A DNA stretch of 64,000 nt, taken from Rhizobium sp. BK602. GTDB taxonomy: Bacteria; Pseudomonadota; Alphaproteobacteria; Rhizobiales; Rhizobiaceae. The translations under genes were made by a program, and so were the position numbers. Within the stretch, counting starts at the first letter, position 1. Each line of letters opens with the position of its first letter. The notes under the pieces are model-generated. The model ran no database searches. It saw nothing but the letters and a program-made list of their open reading frames with translations, and was not told the DNA's origin. The DNA lies in contig NZ_JACIBC010000001.1 of NCBI RefSeq assembly GCF_014195095.1, positions 1 through 64,000 on the forward strand, given 5' to 3'. Shown here piece after piece: positions 44,442-53,705 of the stretch.

Positions 44442-45749
44442 TCACTTCAAGGTCGATTTCATAGCCTTGCCGGCGACATAGGTCTCTGCAATCGCCCGGT
44501 CGTCGCCCATGGTCTGCAGCAGGAACAGTTCTTCCGTGAGGCTCTTCACCACTTCCATCTTCAGCGCCATGGCCGGCGTGGCGGCGGCGTTGAGAATGGT
44601 GAGGTCGGCGTCGGTGCCGACGTCGAGCGTGCCGATCCTGTCGGCGAGCGACAGGGCCTCGGCATTGCCGCGCGTCATGTAATAATAGCTTTCCAGCGGG
44701 TTCAGGCGTTCGCCGAGGAGCTGCTGGATCTTGTAGGCCTCGTCCATGGTGCGCAGCATCGAATAGCTGGAGCCGCCGCCAATATCGGTGGCAACGCCGA
44801 TGCGCACCGGCTTTTCACGGCGGGCGAGCGCCTTCAGCGGAAAGAGGCCGGAGCCGAGGAAGAGGTTGGAGGTCGGGCAATGCACCGCGACCGCGCCGGC
44901 CTCGCTCATGGCATCGGCTTCGCGCTCGGACAGGTGGATCGCGTGGCCGAAGAGGCTTTTGCGGCCAAGCAGGCCGTAGCGGGCATAGATATCCGTGTAG
45001 TCGATCGCCTCCGGATAGAGCTCGCCGGTGAATTTGATCTCGTCGTGGTTCTCCGAGAGATGCGTCTGGATGTGCAGGTCCGGGAATTCACGAGCAAGGG
45101 CCGCGGCCGCTTCCATCTGCGCTGGCGTGGAGGTGATGGCGAAACGCGGGGTGATGGCGACGTGGTTGCGGCCCTTGCCGTGCCAGTCCGATATCACCTG
45201 GCGGGTCTCGTCATAGCCCATCTCGGGCGTATCGAGCAGGCCCTGCGGCGCGTTGCGGTCCATCATCACCTTGCCGCCGACCATGCGCATGTTGCGGCGC
45301 AGGGCTTCGGCAAAGAAGGCGTCGGCCGAGGTCTTGTGCACGGAACAATAGGCGACTGCCGTCGTGGTGCCGTGGCGGATCAACTCGTCGTAGAAATGGG
45401 TGGCGATGCGCTCGGCATGGGCGCTTTCGACGAAGCGGCATTCCTCGGGGAAGGTGTAGGTGTTCAGCCATTCCAGGAGGTTGGCGGCATAGGAGGCGAT
45501 CACCTGCATCTGCGGGAAATGCAGGTGCATGTCGATGAAGCCCGGCAGGATCAGGTGCGGGCGGTGGTCGACTTCGGTTACATGCGCCGGCGCCTTAGCC
45601 TTGACGTTCGCATAGGGGCCGACAGCGGTGATGACGCCATTTTCGATCAGCAGGCCGCCATCGCTTTCATACGAATAGCTGTCCGTGTCATCGAGGCTCT
45701 GCGGCGCATGCTTGAAGGATAGCAGGCGGCCGCGCAAAAGGGTGGTCAT
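44442..45749 (-). CDS. guaD: Guanine deaminase
   Basis: A 435-residue zinc amidohydrolase converting guanine to xanthine. Metal sites are PGFIDMHLHFPQ (two His, near 75), QTHLSEN, FGHAIHLSERE and ATDIGGGSSYSML. It begins within the puuD stop (ATGA, 45746-45749), so the two are coupled and feed the same pathway: xanthine goes to Xdh and urate to PuuD. Confidence 0.93.
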   Translation of the reverse strand: MTTLLRGRLLSFKHAPQSLDDTDSYSYESDGGLLIENGVITAVGPYANVKAKAPAHVTEVDHRPHLILPGFIDMHLHFPQMQVIASYAANLLEWLNTYTFPEECRFVESAHAERIATHFYDELIRHGTTTAVAYCSVHKTSADAFFAEALRRNMRMVGGKVMMDRNAPQGLLDTPEMGYDETRQVISDWHGKGRNHVAITPRFAITSTPAQMEAAAALAREFPDLHIQTHLSENHDEIKFTGELYPEAIDYTDIYARYGLLGRKSLFGHAIHLSEREADAMSEAGAVAVHCPTSNLFLGSGLFPLKALARREKPVRIGVATDIGGGSSYSMLRTMDEAYKIQQLLGERLNPLESYYYMTRGNAEALSLADRIGTLDVGTDADLTILNAAATPAMALKMEVVKSLTEELFLLQTMGDDRAIAETYVAGKAMKSTLK

Positions 45750-46984
45750 TGGTGTTTTTCTCCGACGGAGCTTTCGAACCAGGCGACCAGCAATTTGCGC
45801 TCCTCCGGCGTCACCTCGGTGACGTTGCCGGGAGGCATGGCGTGGCTGCGGCCGGCCTGGATATAGATCTCGCGGGCATGCATAGCGATTTCCGCGTCAT
45901 TTTCCAGCCTTACATCCTTCGGCGCCCGGGCAAGGCCTTCAAAAACCGGCTCGGCGGCATGACACATCGAACAGCGCGTCGAGACCATCTGCTTCACCGC
46001 CGGGAAATGCGCATCCGACGCGAATTGCTGGAAGGCGGGCGCGACGGCTTCGGCATCCTTCTCGCCGGTCAGCACCTTCGGCACGGTCGACAGCCACATG
46101 ATGAGGATGAAGAGGATGACGGTGACGATCCAGGTCCAGGTCGGACGACCCTTGCGGGCATGGGTGGTGTTGAACCAATGGCGGATGGTGACGCCCATCA
46201 GGAACACCAGGGCGGCGATGATCCAGTTATAGGCGGTGCCGAAGGCCAGCGGATAGTGGTTCGAGAGCATGAAGAAGATGACAGGCAGCGTCAGGTAGTT
46301 GTTGTGCAGCGAGCGCTGCTTGGCGATGCGGCCATATTTCGGGTCGGGGGTGCGCCCGGCGATGAGATCGGCGACCACGATCTTCTGATTGGGGATGATG
46401 ATCATGAAGACATTGGCCGACATGATCGTCGCGGTGAAGGCGCCGAGATGCAGGAAGGCGGCGCGGCCGGTGAAGAGGTGCGTATAGCCCCAGGCCATGA
46501 AGACGAGGACGGCATAGAGCACCGCCATCAGGCCCCAGGTATTGTTGCCGAGTGGCGACTTGCAGAGCAGGTCGTAGACGATCCAGCCGCCGGCCAGCGA
46601 GGCCAGCGAAATGATGATGGCGGCGGGGACGCTGACGTCGAGCACATGCCGATCGATGAGGAAGAGATCGGCGCCGCCATAATAGACGATGCAGAGCATC
46701 AGGAAGCCGGAGAGCCAGGTGAAATAGCTCTCATATTTGAACCAGGTCAGGTGCTCGGGCATCGTGGCCGGCGCCACCAGATATTTCTGGATGTGATAGA
46801 AGCCGCCGCCATGCACCTGCCATTCCTCGCCATAGGCGCCGGGCGGAAGATGCGGGCGCTTCACCAGCCCGAGATCGAGCGCGATGAAATAGAAGGACGA
46901 GCCGATCCAGGCAATCGCGGTGATGACGTGGAACCAGCGGGCAGCGAAGGCCAGCCATTCCCACGCTATGGCGTATTCATACAT
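45746..46984 (-). CDS. puuD: Membrane-bound urate hydroxylase PuuD with cytochrome c domain
   Basis: A 412-residue inner-membrane protein with about eight helices (WFHVITAIAWIGSSFYFIALDL at the start). A C-terminal periplasmic cytochrome c domain has CXXCH at STRCSMCHAAE. PuuD oxidises urate to 5-hydroxyisourate and passes electrons to the respiratory chain, so no hydrogen peroxide is formed. It is the urate step of the pathway encoded around it, upstream of guaD. Confidence 0.93.
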   Translation of the reverse strand: MYEYAIAWEWLAFAARWFHVITAIAWIGSSFYFIALDLGLVKRPHLPPGAYGEEWQVHGGGFYHIQKYLVAPATMPEHLTWFKYESYFTWLSGFLMLCIVYYGGADLFLIDRHVLDVSVPAAIIISLASLAGGWIVYDLLCKSPLGNNTWGLMAVLYAVLVFMAWGYTHLFTGRAAFLHLGAFTATIMSANVFMIIIPNQKIVVADLIAGRTPDPKYGRIAKQRSLHNNYLTLPVIFFMLSNHYPLAFGTAYNWIIAALVFLMGVTIRHWFNTTHARKGRPTWTWIVTVILFILIMWLSTVPKVLTGEKDAEAVAPAFQQFASDAHFPAVKQMVSTRCSMCHAAEPVFEGLARAPKDVRLENDAEIAMHAREIYIQAGRSHAMPPGNVTEVTPEERKLLVAWFESSVGEKHQ

Positions 46985-47192
46985 TCAGTTCCCCTTTTCT
47001 TCCTCCGACTCGACACCTTGCAAAATGTTGGGGACGGAGGGAAGGGGGGAGTTTGATGTGTCAGGGAAAAGCGACACTCTTGTCGAGCGTCCAGCTCGCA
47101 TTAGATCAGAATATGGCGAGTTGTGAAACGCCTGCGGCTGCTTTGAGCGGGCTGCGTCCGCGGTGGCCGTCCATTTCGACGGAGAATTGCCC

Positions 47193-47525
47193 ATGCGTGG
47201 TATTCTGGCGTTCGTATTCTTTCTTTTTGCTACCGCGGCGATGGCGCATGATGCACCGTCCGGCTGGACCTATGATCCCTATTGTTGCAATGGCGACAGC
47301 GAGACCGGCGATTGCGAGATGATCCCGTCCCGCACGGTCACCGTCATCCCCGGCGGCTATCGGATCATGTTACAGCCGGGCGATCATCGTTATGTGACGC
47401 ATGCCCATATTTTCACGTTGCCGCAGGGCAAGACGATGCGTTCGCCCGATGGCTCCTATCACCTGTGCCTGTTTCCGGACGAGAACACGCCGCGCTGTTT
47501 CTACGCGCCTGACATGGCTTATTGA
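47193..47525 (+). CDS. Small secreted cysteine-containing protein, unknown
   Basis: A 110-residue protein with a signal peptide (RGILAFVFFLFATAAMA-HD). The mature part has five cysteines (YCCNGDSETGDCE, HLCLFPDENTPRCF), likely forming disulphides in the periplasm. I do not recognise a named family. The end overlaps the convergent LysR gene by 7 bp. Context gives no clear role. Confidence 0.7.
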   Translation: MRGILAFVFFLFATAAMAHDAPSGWTYDPYCCNGDSETGDCEMIPSRTVTVIPGGYRIMLQPGDHRYVTHAHIFTLPQGKTMRSPDGSYHLCLFPDENTPRCFYAPDMAY

Positions 47526-48427
47526 GGTCTATCCAACGGCATGCCGAATTCGCCGAGAATCCAGTCCCTGAAGGCGCGGATTCTCGGTGTGTGGCGTCTG
47601 GTTTCGGGATAGGCGAGCCAATAATCCACGCCGTCCGTCGAAAGGATGTCGAAAGGCTGGATCAGCCGGCCCGACGCCAGATCGTCGGCATAGAATTCCG
47701 GCGTCAGGACGGCGACGCCTTGTCCGGCTATGGCTGCGCTTGCCTCGAAGGATTGCGCGCCGAGCCTGCTTCGCGGTCTTCCCTGCAGGCCGGGGTCGGG
47801 AACGCCGGCCTCTTCGAACCATTGCGTCCACCAGGGATCGCCGGCATCGATGATGCGCAGCTTGAGAAGATCGGCGGGTTGATGGACGCCGCCTATGGTC
47901 GCGGCCAGGTCCGGGCTGAGCATCGGCGTGAAATACATTTTCATCAAGAGATGCGCGCGCAGGCCCGGCCATGTGCCGCGCCCAGCGCGGATAGCGATAT
48001 CGGAGGGTTCGTGGGCAAAGTCGATGATCGAGGCGGAGGTGGCGAGCCTTACCGCGATATTCGGATGCTTGAGCTGAAACGAGCCGAGATGGCGTGCGAG
48101 CCATTGCGAGGCAAATGTCGGCGTCGAATGAATGAGCAGCGTGGTTTCCGCGCCGCCGCCGCTGGCAGACGCCGTTGCTTCGCTCAGCATGCCGAAGGCC
48201 TCGCTGACCTTCGGTGCCAGCTGTTCGCCTATTTCCGTCAGCGCGATTTGGCGTGGACGCCGCAGGAACAGCGGCTCGCCGACAGTCTCCTCCAGCAGTT
48301 TGATTTGATAGCTGACGGCCGTCTGCGTCATGCCCAGTTCCTCGCCGGCGCGCGTGAAGCTGCCGAGCCGGGCGGCGGCCTCGAAGACGCGGAGCGCGTT
48401 CAGCGGAAACTGTTTCGACAGTTTCAT
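47519..48427 (-). CDS. LysR-type regulator (GcvA-like)
   Basis: A 302-residue LysR regulator. HTH block: LNALRVFEAAARLGSFTRAGEELGMTQTAVSYQIKLLEETVGEPLF. The effector domain includes LIHSTPTFASQWLARHLGSF and PSDIAIRAGRGTWPGL. It is of the same GcvA-like group as the transposon LysR at 32222 but clearly different in sequence. It lies between the puuD-guaD and xdh genes, so control of purine catabolism is possible. It is divergent from a small DUF1127-like gene. Confidence 0.87.
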   Translation of the reverse strand: MKLSKQFPLNALRVFEAAARLGSFTRAGEELGMTQTAVSYQIKLLEETVGEPLFLRRPRQIALTEIGEQLAPKVSEAFGMLSEATASASGGGAETTLLIHSTPTFASQWLARHLGSFQLKHPNIAVRLATSASIIDFAHEPSDIAIRAGRGTWPGLRAHLLMKMYFTPMLSPDLAATIGGVHQPADLLKLRIIDAGDPWWTQWFEEAGVPDPGLQGRPRSRLGAQSFEASAAIAGQGVAVLTPEFYADDLASGRLIQPFDILSTDGVDYWLAYPETRRHTPRIRAFRDWILGEFGMPLDRPQ

Positions 48428-48529
48428 GGATAAGTTCTCTTTATGTATGTAGATGAAGGTTCGATTGGAATTTCAGCATTTTCAGCGGCAAACTGCAATC
48501 CATATCATCGATTGGTTTGAGGTGTTGTC

Positions 48530-48733
48530 ATGGCTTGCCAAGCTGTTGAGCAGGTGAATATCGCGAGGCCTTCCGCTCTGGAGCGAGTGCTGACGGTTTT
48601 GTCAAAGGTCGTTCCTGGCCGGGCGGAGTCGGCGCCACGCCTGGATCTGGAGGAGATGTCCGATCGGCTGAAGCGCGATCTCGGATTTCTCGACGGACGC
48701 GAACCCTATTGTGAAGACAGGCGGGTGCGGTAG
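48530..48733 (+). CDS. Small DUF1127-like protein
   Basis: A 67-residue protein. The C-terminal part (LEEMSDRLKRDLGFLDGREP) resembles the DUF1127 core, more weakly than the protein at 33321. It is divergent from a LysR gene, like that protein. Its last 28 bp overlap the 3' end of xdhC on the other strand. Confidence 0.6.
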   Translation: MACQAVEQVNIARPSALERVLTVLSKVVPGRAESAPRLDLEEMSDRLKRDLGFLDGREPYCEDRRVR

Positions 48734-49521
48734 GCCGCAAATGTCGTCAGAAGCTCGGCGGCCGTCATGGCGGCGATGACCTCGGGACGCTTGTCCTTTA
48801 CCGCCGCGCCGCCGATCGGCAGCGTCAGCCGGTCGAGCGAAGCCTTGTCGCCGCCTTCGCGGGCGAGCCAGCTGGAGAACGTCGCGCGCTTGGTCGCCGA
48901 GCCGATCATGCCGACATAGGCGAGATCGGTCCGGGCAAGTGCCTGCTGGGCGATCAGGAAGTCCAATGCGTGGTCATGCGTCAGAATGACGATGGCGGAA
49001 CCGGCGGGGATTTCCGAGATCAGGGCCTCCGGCATGGCAACGAGACGGGCGCTGATATCGGCAGGAAGCTCGTCCAGCTCCTCCTGACGCGTCTCGATGA
49101 CCGTGGTGACAAGCGGCAGCGGCTTCAGCGCGATCGCCAAGGCGCGACCGACATGACCGGCGCCGAAGAGATAGACGTCCGGCCAGTCTCCGCTTTCGTC
49201 CCGCAGCCGCCGTCTCAGCGCCTCGATGACATCGGGCGTTGCCGGGCGGCAGCGGAGCTGCGTGCGGCCGCCGCAGCATTGGCCGATCTCGGGGCCGAGC
49301 GGAATATCCATGAATTCCGTGCCGCCACCCGCCAGCATCGCGCGGGCATTGCCGATCGCCAGATATTCGAACTGTCCGCCGCCGATCGTTCCCCAGATAT
49401 GCTCCGCCGAGACCAGCATGAACGTGCCGGCCTCGCGCGGCGTGGAGCCCTGCGTGCCGGTAATTTCAATCAGGATGGTGCGTAGGTTTTCGGCAAGGAA
49501 GGTTTCGAGGGGTTGGGTCAT
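48706..49521 (-). CDS. xdhC: Xanthine dehydrogenase accessory protein XdhC
   Basis: A 271-residue XdhC that binds and sulphurates the molybdenum cofactor and hands it to XdhB. The N-terminal XdhC_CoxI domain has GSTPREAGTFMLV and GTIGGGQFEYLAI. The Rossmann domain has VYLFGAGHVGRALAIAL and AYVGMIGSATKRATF. The start at 49521 is chosen to match the family N-terminus (LETFLAEN). It is separated from xdhB by a 300-bp repeat-containing gap. Confidence 0.9.
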   Translation of the reverse strand: MTQPLETFLAENLRTILIEITGTQGSTPREAGTFMLVSAEHIWGTIGGGQFEYLAIGNARAMLAGGGTEFMDIPLGPEIGQCCGGRTQLRCRPATPDVIEALRRRLRDESGDWPDVYLFGAGHVGRALAIALKPLPLVTTVIETRQEELDELPADISARLVAMPEALISEIPAGSAIVILTHDHALDFLIAQQALARTDLAYVGMIGSATKRATFSSWLAREGGDKASLDRLTLPIGGAAVKDKRPEVIAAMTAAELLTTFAAYRTRLSSQ

Positions 49522-49822
49522 GAGTTCGGACCCTTGGAGTATGAGGAGAGTGTGTACCCCCCTCGTCCTTCGGACCTTTCGGGACATCTCCCCCACAAGA
49601 GGGGAGATCGTCGGGAGTTTGCCGCGCCATCGGTGGAAGCAATAAACCCAGCTTCAGCAGATACAGTCTTTGCGTGGTGCGAGATGGTGCCACGGGTTGC
49701 CAATCTCCCGCCTTGTGGGGGAGATGCCCCGAAGGGGCAGAGGGCGGGCGTTCGGCGCGAAGCAACGAACACCCTGAGCGTGAGCGAAGGGTATCCCTTA
49801 CCAGGCTGCCCCTCCCAAACCA
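49522..49822. repeat. Palindromic intergenic repeat between xdhB and xdhC
   Basis: Two hairpin units lie in opposite orientation. One is at about 49584-49610 (ATCTCCCC, loop, AGGGGAGAT) and one at about 49703-49725 (ATCTCCC, loop, GGGAGAT). Together they form a larger inverted repeat: GACATCTCCCCCACAAG at 49583-49599 against CTTGTGGGGGAGATGCC at 49712-49728. Flanking text such as CCGAAGGGGCAGAGGG is typical of dispersed rhizobial repeats. No gene is seen in this gap. Confidence 0.7.
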
Positions 49823-52159
49823 TCACATCCCCTTCAACCGCTCGACCGCCATCAGCACCCGTTCCGGTGTTGCCGGCGCGTCCAGCCTTGGGCAGACGCG
49901 GTAGTCGGCGACGCTGGCGACGGCCATGGACAGGGCTTCGAGCACCGAGATGCCGAGCATGAAGGGCGGTTCGCCGACGGCCTTGGAGCGGCCGATGGTG
50001 GCCTCGGCATTTTCGGACCATTCGGCAAGGCGGACGTTGAAGATCTTCGGCCGGTCGGAGGCGAGCGGGATCTTGTAGGTCGAGGGCGCGTGGGTGCGCA
50101 GCCGGCCCTTGGCATCCCACCAGAGCTCTTCGGTGGTCAGCCAGCCCACGCCCTGCACGAAGGCGCCCTCGACCTGACCGATATCGATGGCCGGGTTCAG
50201 CGAACGACCGACATCGTGGAGGATGTCGGTGCGGTCGATCAGATATTCGCCGGTCAGCGTGTCGATCGATACTTCCGAGCAGGCGGCGCCATAGGAGAAA
50301 TAGTAGAAGGGCGTGCCGCGGCCGGCTTTGCGGTCCCAATGGATTTTCGGCGTCTTGTAGAAGCCGGCGGCGGAAAGTTGCACGCGGGCGAAATAGGCCT
50401 GCTTGATGAAATCCGGGAAGGGAATTTCACTGTCACCAACGCGCACGCGGTTCGGCAGGAACTGCACCTCCTCGACGCCGACGCCCCATTTTTCCATCGC
50501 GAAGGCGACGAGCCGTTCCTTGATCTGCCGGGCGGCATCGAAAGCTGCCATGCCGTTGAGATCGGAGCCGGAGGAGGCGGCGGTGGCCGAGGTATTCGGC
50601 ACCTTGCCGGTCGTGGTGGCGGTGATCTTCACCCGGTCGATATCGACCTGGAAACTGTCGGCCAGCACCTGCGCCACCTTGGTATAGAGACCCTGGCCCA
50701 TCTCGGTGCCGCCGTGGTTCAGATGGATCGATCCGTCCTGATAGATGTGCACCAGCGCGCCCGCCTGGTTGAAGGCGGTCATGGTGAAGGAGATGCCGAA
50801 TTTCACCGGCGTCAGCGCGATGCCCTTGCGGATGAAGCGGCTGGAGCGGTTGAATTCGATGATGGCGTTGCGCCGCGCCTGATAGTCGGAGGTTTCCTCC
50901 AGCTCGTCGACGATGCGGTGGATGATATTGTCCTCCACCTCCTGGTGATAAGGCGTCAGCGTCCGGCCAGAACCGGGCTGGCCGTAGAAATTGGCGCGGC
51001 GGATTTCCAGCGGGTCCTTGCCGAGCGCATAGGCGATCTCCTCGATGAAGCGCTCGCCGCCGACCATGCCCTGCGGGCCGCCGAAGCCGCGGAAGGCGGT
51101 GTTGGAGACGGTGTGCGTCTTCAGTGGTTTCGATGTGAGATGCACATGCGGGTAGAAATAACTGGAATCCGCATGGAACAAGGCACGGTCGGTGACCGGG
51201 CCGGAGAGGTCGGAGGAAAAGCCGCAACGGGCGGCATAGGTCGCGTCGACCGCATGGATGTGGCCGTCATCGTCGAAGCCGATTTCATAGTCGACCAGGA
51301 AGTCGTGGCGCTTGCCGGTGGCGGCCATGTCCTCGTCGCGGTCCGGCCGGAATTTGACCGCGCGGCCGAGCCTCTTGGCGGCGACGGCGGCGAGCGCGGC
51401 GAACTGGTTGCCCTGCGTCTCCTTGCCGCCGAAGCCGCCGCCCATGCGGCGCACGTTGACGGTGACCGCGTTGGACGGAATGTTCAGCACATGGCCGACG
51501 ATGTGCTGGATCTCGCTCGGATGCTGGGTGGAGGACCAGACGGTCACTTCGTCATCCTCGCCGGGGATCGCCATGGCGATGTGGCTTTCGAGATAGAAAT
51601 GCTCCTGGCCGCCGATGCGCATCTGCGCCTTGATGCGGTGCTTGGCATTGGCCATCTCGGTTTCCGGCTCACCGCGCTTCAGCGTCATGGGCTCGTAGAC
51701 CAGCGGTGCGCCATTGGCGAGCGCGCCGTCGATGTCGCTCCAGTGCGGCAGGTCGTGATAGTCGATTCTGGCAAGGCGTGCGGCGCGGCGAGCCGCATCG
51801 CGGGTCTCGGCAATCACGGCGAAGATCGGCTGGCCGTGAAACTCGACCTTGGTTTCGGCGAGCAGCGGCTCGTCATGCATGCCGTTGGAGCTGGTGTCGT
51901 TGACGCCGGGAATGTCCTTGCCGGTGAACACCCAGACGACGCCCGGATAGGCCTTGACGGCGGAAAGATCGATGCCGGCGATGTCGGCATGGGCGCGGTC
52001 GGAAAGGCCGAGCGCGCCATGCAGCAGGCCGGAGGGTTCCGGCAAATCGTCGATATAGTCGGCGGCACCGGTGACATGCTTATGCGCTGAATCGTGTTTC
52101 AATGACCCGTGCATCGAGCCGTTGATCACCTTGCGTTCCTCGAAGGTGGACTTGTCCAT
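49823..52159 (-). CDS. xdhB: Xanthine dehydrogenase molybdopterin-binding subunit XdhB
   Basis: A 778-residue large subunit that oxidises hypoxanthine and xanthine to urate. Molybdopterin-contact blocks are GGGFGGKETQ, FRGFGGPQGM and GGTEMGQGLYTKVAQV. The catalytic glutamate is in VGEPPFMLGISVLEAL near the C-terminus. It starts 3 bp after xdhA and forms the alpha/beta pair with it. Confidence 0.94.
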   Translation of the reverse strand: MDKSTFEERKVINGSMHGSLKHDSAHKHVTGAADYIDDLPEPSGLLHGALGLSDRAHADIAGIDLSAVKAYPGVVWVFTGKDIPGVNDTSSNGMHDEPLLAETKVEFHGQPIFAVIAETRDAARRAARLARIDYHDLPHWSDIDGALANGAPLVYEPMTLKRGEPETEMANAKHRIKAQMRIGGQEHFYLESHIAMAIPGEDDEVTVWSSTQHPSEIQHIVGHVLNIPSNAVTVNVRRMGGGFGGKETQGNQFAALAAVAAKRLGRAVKFRPDRDEDMAATGKRHDFLVDYEIGFDDDGHIHAVDATYAARCGFSSDLSGPVTDRALFHADSSYFYPHVHLTSKPLKTHTVSNTAFRGFGGPQGMVGGERFIEEIAYALGKDPLEIRRANFYGQPGSGRTLTPYHQEVEDNIIHRIVDELEETSDYQARRNAIIEFNRSSRFIRKGIALTPVKFGISFTMTAFNQAGALVHIYQDGSIHLNHGGTEMGQGLYTKVAQVLADSFQVDIDRVKITATTTGKVPNTSATAASSGSDLNGMAAFDAARQIKERLVAFAMEKWGVGVEEVQFLPNRVRVGDSEIPFPDFIKQAYFARVQLSAAGFYKTPKIHWDRKAGRGTPFYYFSYGAACSEVSIDTLTGEYLIDRTDILHDVGRSLNPAIDIGQVEGAFVQGVGWLTTEELWWDAKGRLRTHAPSTYKIPLASDRPKIFNVRLAEWSENAEATIGRSKAVGEPPFMLGISVLEALSMAVASVADYRVCPRLDAPATPERVLMAVERLKGM

Positions 52160-52162
52160 GGT

Positions 52163-53635
52163 TCAGGCCTCCACCGTTGCGAAGCGCTGCAATTCCTGCG
52201 GCGCACCGGCCGTTTCCAGATAGAAGCGGATGAGCAGGTTCTTGGCGGTCAGTTGCCGGTATTCGGCGGTCGCGCGCCAATCCGTCAGCGGCGTATAGTC
52301 GGCGTCGAAGGCGGGGCGGGCTGCGGTGACGGTCGCCTCCGTCCAGGGCTTGCCGATCAGTTCGGCCTCGACCGTGCGGGCACGCTTCGGCGTGCCGGCC
52401 ATGCCGCCGAAGGCGATGCGGATATCGGCGACATTGCCGGCATCGTCCAGCGAGAGATGAAAAGCGCCGCAGAGCGCCGAAATATCCTCGTCGCGGCGCT
52501 TGGAGATCTTGTAGACGGCGAAATGACAGTCTTCGGCGGGGTAGGGTACGAAGATGCTCTCGACGAACTCGCCGGGATTGCGGTCCTGTTTGCCATAGTC
52601 GATGAAGAAATCTTCCAGAGGCAGCGTACGCGTACCGGCAACCGAGCGCAGCCTGACGCTCGCACCGAGCGCGATCAGTGGCGGCGGCGTGTCGCCGATG
52701 GGTGAGCCGTTGGCGATATTGCCGCCGATCGTGCCCATGTTGCGCACCTGCTCGCCGCCGATGCGGTTGATCAGGCTTGCGAAAGCGGGGATTTTTTCGG
52801 CGATGGCGGCAAAGGCGCGGCTGTAGGTGACGCCGGCGCCGATGGTCAGGCCGCTCTCGCCCACGGTGATCTTCTGCAGGTCGGTCAGGTGATTGATGAA
52901 GACGACCGGGTCGAGCTTGCGCATCTGCTTGGTGACCCAGAGGCCGACATCGGTGGAGCCGGCGACGACCGTCGCCTTCGGCTCGTCGGCGAGGATCTGG
53001 GCAAGGGCGGGAACCGAACCCGGCACGATCAGGCGGTCGCCGTCGGAAGAGGTCATGGTGATGGTGTCGTCGCCCTGCATGGCCCAGAGCCGGGCGATGA
53101 TGTCGGCCCTGGTCTTTTCCAGCGGATCGAAGAGGGCGCTCGGCCGCTTATGGCTCACCTGTTCGGCCGCCTTGACGATCGGCTCGTAGCCGGTGCAGCG
53201 ACAGAGATTGCCCTGCAATGATTTCTCGATCTGCGCCCGGCTTGGTTTTTCGGTCGATAGCCACAGGCCGTAGAGCGACATGACGAAGCCCGGCGTGCAG
53301 AAGCCGCATTGCGAGCCATGGCAGTCGACCATGGCCTGCTGCACCGGATGCAGCGTGCCGTCCCTGGCGGCCAGATGCTCGACGGTGACGACATGGGTCG
53401 CGTGCAGGGAGCCGACGAAACGAATGCAGGCATTGACGGATTCATAGTGCAGGCCGCCGTCGACCAGCCGTCCGACCAAGACCGTGCAGGCGCCGCAATC
53501 GCCTTCCGCGCATCCCTCCTTCGTACCCGTCAAATGCCGGTTGAGACGCAGGAAATCGAGGAGCGTCTCGGTAGGGCGCAGGCTGGAAAGCGTCATATCC
53601 TCGCCGTTGAGGATAAAGCGGATGCTGTCGTTCAT
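52163..53635 (-). CDS. xdhA: Xanthine dehydrogenase small subunit XdhA ([2Fe-2S]/FAD)
   Basis: A 490-residue electron-transfer subunit. Cluster motifs are CAEGDCGACTVLVG (about 42-55) and CHGSQCGFCTPGF with NLCRCTGYEPIV. The FAD-binding part has VVAGSTDVGLWV and NMGTIGGNIANGSPIGDTPP. It passes electrons from XdhB to NAD. The start at 53635 matches the ferredoxin-like N-terminus. It follows bdhA by 70 bp, as in the bdhA-xdhA2-xdhB2 operon described in Sinorhizobium meliloti. Confidence 0.94.
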   Translation of the reverse strand: MNDSIRFILNGEDMTLSSLRPTETLLDFLRLNRHLTGTKEGCAEGDCGACTVLVGRLVDGGLHYESVNACIRFVGSLHATHVVTVEHLAARDGTLHPVQQAMVDCHGSQCGFCTPGFVMSLYGLWLSTEKPSRAQIEKSLQGNLCRCTGYEPIVKAAEQVSHKRPSALFDPLEKTRADIIARLWAMQGDDTITMTSSDGDRLIVPGSVPALAQILADEPKATVVAGSTDVGLWVTKQMRKLDPVVFINHLTDLQKITVGESGLTIGAGVTYSRAFAAIAEKIPAFASLINRIGGEQVRNMGTIGGNIANGSPIGDTPPPLIALGASVRLRSVAGTRTLPLEDFFIDYGKQDRNPGEFVESIFVPYPAEDCHFAVYKISKRRDEDISALCGAFHLSLDDAGNVADIRIAFGGMAGTPKRARTVEAELIGKPWTEATVTAARPAFDADYTPLTDWRATAEYRQLTAKNLLIRFYLETAGAPQELQRFATVEA

Positions 53636-53705
53636 GTCGTTCCCAATTATCTTTTGTCGGTCAGGGCCGGATAGGTCAGGCGAATCCGGCCCTAACCGTC
53701 TATCG

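Noticed and set aside
49522..49822. Possible CRISPR-like array from repeated CTCCCCC/GGGGGAG units
   Set aside because: Only two units, in opposite orientation, with no regular spacers; it is a palindromic intergenic repeat.
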